Below, piece by piece: positions 5,149-6,549 of a stretch of DNA of 6,549 bases. Source of the DNA: CAYPHJ01 sp964410485. Its GTDB lineage: Bacteria; Desulfobacterota; Binatia; UBA9968. Both the position numbers and the translations under genes were made by a program. A model generated the notes under the pieces. The model searched no databases, was not told the DNA's origin, and saw only the letters and a program-made list of their open reading frames with translations. The stretch spans positions 1 through 6,549 of the forward strand of contig CAYPHJ010000171.1 in NCBI GenBank assembly GCA_964410485.1. The letters run 5' to 3'. Position 1 is the stretch's first letter, and every line of letters starts with the position of its first letter.

Positions 5149-5152
5149 CTCC
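5149..5152 (-). promoter_or_regulatory. Ribosome binding site that fixes the start of pilU copy 1
   Basis: GGAG on the minus strand lies nine bases before the ATG at 5139, inside the short gap after the pilT stop. A start at the GTG at 5154 would leave no such site in front and would add five residues absent from the paralog. Confidence 0.65.
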
Positions 5153-5156
5153 ACGG

Positions 5157-6227
5157 CTACACGGGTCGCGCCACCACGCTTCCATTAGGCGCGCCAAAAA
5201 GGTTGGGATTGGAGCTCTTCAATTGCGCTTCCTCTCTCGTGACCAGTCCACGAGACACAAGCTCTTGCAGCGCCATATCCATGGTCTGCATCCCGTCCTT
5301 TCGGCTTACTTGCATCGTTCCAGGTATTTGGTGGATTTTTCCCTCGCGAATCAGGTTGCGCACGGCTGTCGTACCCACCAGAATCTCCAGCGCGGCAACG
5401 CGTCCACCGCCCTTCTTTTTCAACAAGTTCTGCGTGACCACCGCTTCAATCGATTCGGCAAACTGCGCGCGAATCTGAGCTTGCTGGCTGGATGGAAAGA
5501 CATCAATGACGCGGTCAACGGTTTTGGGCGCGCTCGATGTGTGCAAGGTGCCAAAAACCAGGTGACCCGTTTCGGCGGCCGTGAGCGCGAGCTGGATGGT
5601 TTCCAGGTCGCGCATTTCGCCCACGAGGATCACGTCAGGGTCCTCGCGCAGCGCCGCCCGCAAAGCGTTGGCAAAGGAGTGAGTGTGTGGACCCAACTCT
5701 CTCTGGTTAATGAGACATTTCTTTGACGGATGGACAAATTCGATGGGATCCTCCACGGTGAGAATGTGGCCCTCGAAATCGTCGTTCAAATGATCGATCA
5801 TGGCGGCGAGCGTTGTGGATTTACCCGAGCCAGTGGGGCCGGTCACCAAAACCAGCCCTTTTTCGCGGTCGCACAGCTGCCTGAGCACCGGCGGCATGCC
5901 CAACTCATCCAGCGAAAGGATTTTTGTGGGGATGGTGCGAAAAACCGCTGCCTCGCCCTTTCTCTGCATGAACACGTTCACACGGAAGCGCGCGACCTCG
6001 CCGAGCTCGAACGAGAAGTCGCATTCATGCGCTTCCTCAAAACGCTTCCGCTGCGCATCGTTCATGACATCGTAGACAAGGTTATGAACTTGCTCTTTAG
6101 TCAAAGCCGCATAGTCGAGTTTTTTCAGATCACCGTGCACCCGCAACATCGGCGGTTCACCGGTGCTGAGATGGCAGTCCGATGCCCCTTGCTCGACGCC
6201 AAAGGCTAAAAGTTGTGTGATATCCAT
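5157..6227 (-). CDS. pilT: Type IV pilus retraction ATPase PilT
   Basis: This 356-residue hexameric motor (P. aeruginosa PilT 344) hydrolyses ATP at the inner-membrane base of the pilus to depolymerise pilin, driving twitching motility and pilus-mediated DNA uptake. The N-terminal domain (1-95) begins MDITQLLAFGVEQGASDCHL, typical of PilT, and contains RFRVNVFMQR. The core has Walker A GPTGSGKST (130-138), Asp box LTVEDPIEFVH (156-166), Walker B DVILVGEMRD (198-207) with the likely catalytic E204, and His box TGHLVFGTLHTSSA (220-233). AVRNLIRE (288-295) is the PilT-specific AIRNLIRE element needed for retraction, and it separates this gene from the two PilU paralogs downstream. SRKDGMQTMDMAL (308-320) is also PilT-typical. 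It is probably first in the operon; AGAGGAG ten bases upstream supports the start. No pilus structural genes are in view. Confidence 0.97.
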   Translation of the reverse strand: MDITQLLAFGVEQGASDCHLSTGEPPMLRVHGDLKKLDYAALTKEQVHNLVYDVMNDAQRKRFEEAHECDFSFELGEVARFRVNVFMQRKGEAAVFRTIPTKILSLDELGMPPVLRQLCDREKGLVLVTGPTGSGKSTTLAAMIDHLNDDFEGHILTVEDPIEFVHPSKKCLINQRELGPHTHSFANALRAALREDPDVILVGEMRDLETIQLALTAAETGHLVFGTLHTSSAPKTVDRVIDVFPSSQQAQIRAQFAESIEAVVTQNLLKKKGGGRVAALEILVGTTAVRNLIREGKIHQIPGTMQVSRKDGMQTMDMALQELVSRGLVTREEAQLKSSNPNLFGAPNGSVVARPV

Positions 6228-6237
6228 TGTATATCCA

Positions 6238-6244
6238 CTCCTCT
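6238..6244 (-). promoter_or_regulatory. Ribosome binding site of pilT
   Basis: AGAGGAG on the minus strand lies ten bases before the ATG at 6227. It abuts a stem-loop (6244-6269) whose base touches the site, so folding could limit ribosome access. Confidence 0.65.
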
Positions 6245-6269
6245 ACCCTCTCCCAAAAGTGCGAGGGTA
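6244..6269. other. Inverted repeat next to the pilT ribosome binding site
   Basis: TACCCTC (6244-6250) and GAGGGTA (6263-6269) are perfect 7-bp complements with a 12-base loop. In the pilT leader this would be a hairpin ending at the Shine-Dalgarno sequence. It could be a regulatory hairpin or a remnant of a dispersed CCCTCTCCC-type repeat. No function is shown. Confidence 0.4.
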
Positions 6270-6315
6270 ACTACTGAATGCTACCGGCTGACCGGCTAGA
6301 AACACTCCCTGTCCT

Positions 6316-6338
6316 CAGAGCTTTACCGTATAGCTCTG
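6316..6338. other. Operator-like 7-bp inverted repeat
   Basis: CAGAGCT (6316-6322) and AGCTCTG (6332-6338) are perfect complements separated by nine bases, about 90-110 bases upstream of the pilT start. The spacing fits a dimeric regulator site or a small RNA hairpin. It is a chance-level candidate on its own. Confidence 0.3.
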
Positions 6339-6354
6339 TCGTCCTGCCCCCCGC

Positions 6355-6468
6355 TGTCATCCTGAGGCGAAGCCGAAGGATCTGCTCCTGGTGGGGACGA
6401 CCGGGGACGGGAAGACCGCAGACCGGAGGAAAAGCAGATTCTTCGTCACTCCGTTCCTCAGAATGACA
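6355..6468. repeat. Dispersed palindromic repeat with imperfect inverted ends
   Basis: The left end (6355-6386) opens TGTCATCCTGAGGCGAAG and closes GGATCTGCT. The right end (6433-6468), in reverse complement, opens TGTCATTCTGAGG and closes GAATCTGCT. The ends match closely in their outer and inner blocks and differ by a few bases between them, with a 46-base GC-rich centre. Words of this type (TGTCATYCTGAG...GAAGRATCT) recur in many environmental bacterial genomes as non-coding mosaic repeats; that comparison is from general knowledge. When translated on the minus strand it gives the familiar spurious peptide HSEERSDEES. Confidence 0.75.
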
Positions 6469-6549
6469 CCTGGCAAACCAGACGATCCCAACCTCGAACA
6501 TCGAACCTACCCGATCCCCGCTGCCCGTGCTTTCGTGTTCCAGATTGGA

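Larger units (their letters stand above)
6228..6549. other. Gene-free spacer upstream of pilT
   Basis: This 322-base stretch has no convincing gene. Short open frames on both strands here translate the palindromic repeat and lack sound start signals. It holds the pilT ribosome binding site (6238-6244), a hairpin at 6244-6269, a tandem octamer ACCGGCTG/ACCGGCTA (6283-6298), a 7-bp inverted repeat at 6316-6338 and a mosaic palindrome at 6355-6468. Two heptad-like units, CTCGAAC and ATCGAAC, lie at 6493-6506. The pil promoter must lie here or further right, but no good -35/-10 pair was found. Confidence 0.6.

Noticed and set aside
5140..5154. GTG start at 5154 for pilU copy 1
   Set aside because: The ATG at 5139 has GGAG at proper spacing and gives a protein aligned from residue 1 with its paralog.
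2888..5726. Several plus-strand open frames opposite pilT and the pilU genes
   Set aside because: They are antisense shadows of three strongly conserved ATPase genes and show no recognisable protein motifs.
6271..6501. Short open frames on both strands in the pilT upstream spacer
   Set aside because: They read through the palindromic repeat; the HSEERSDEES-like peptide is a well-known artefact of this repeat type, not a gene.

Overview
The window carries two gene blocks on opposite strands that point toward each other. On the plus strand are the iron-sulfur subunit and both membrane anchors of a haem-free (FrdABCD-type) fumarate reductase. On the minus strand is a three-gene cluster of type IV pilus retraction ATPases (one PilT and two PilU-like paralogs), followed by an unrecognised gene with its own candidate promoter. 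No rRNA, tRNA or CRISPR array was seen. The E. coli-like Frd layout and PilU (best known from beta- and gammaproteobacteria) suggest a Gram-negative, didermic bacterium, probably a proteobacterium in the broad sense. The repeat-rich spacers resemble those of environmental, often uncultured, lineages. Finer taxonomy cannot be read from this sequence.

Layout on the plus strand: a junction of 7-base repeats (1-69) where frdA should lie just upstream; frdB (70-819); an 80-base spacer with another heptad array; frdC (900-1313); frdD (1316-1651); and a 139-base MITE-like element with perfect inverted ends and flanking CTAG (1692-1830). On the minus strand, reading from the right: a 322-base spacer with a mosaic palindromic repeat and two small hairpins; pilT (6227-5157); pilU copy 1 (5139-3967); a 119-base spacer with heptads; pilU copy 2 (3847-2675); a spacer with two heptad arrays in opposite orientation, a terminator-like hairpin and a sigma70-like promoter; and an unknown 178-residue protein (2414-1878).

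FrdB passes electrons through three Fe-S clusters between the flavoprotein FrdA (outside the window) and a quinol site formed by FrdB, FrdC and FrdD, so the cell probably can respire fumarate anaerobically. PilT and PilU power pilus retraction (twitching, DNA uptake, surface sensing). Two diverged PilU copies are the main departure from the usual pilT-pilU pair.

The most unusual structural feature is in the spacers. Every long gap holds repeats. A degenerate 7-base tandem motif (near GTTCCAR/GTTTCGG) occurs in both orientations at operon junctions, while the two tight junctions (frdC-frdD and pilT-pilU) have none. I found no clear candidate for a wholly new multi-gene system. The heptad family and the PilU duplication are the best leads.
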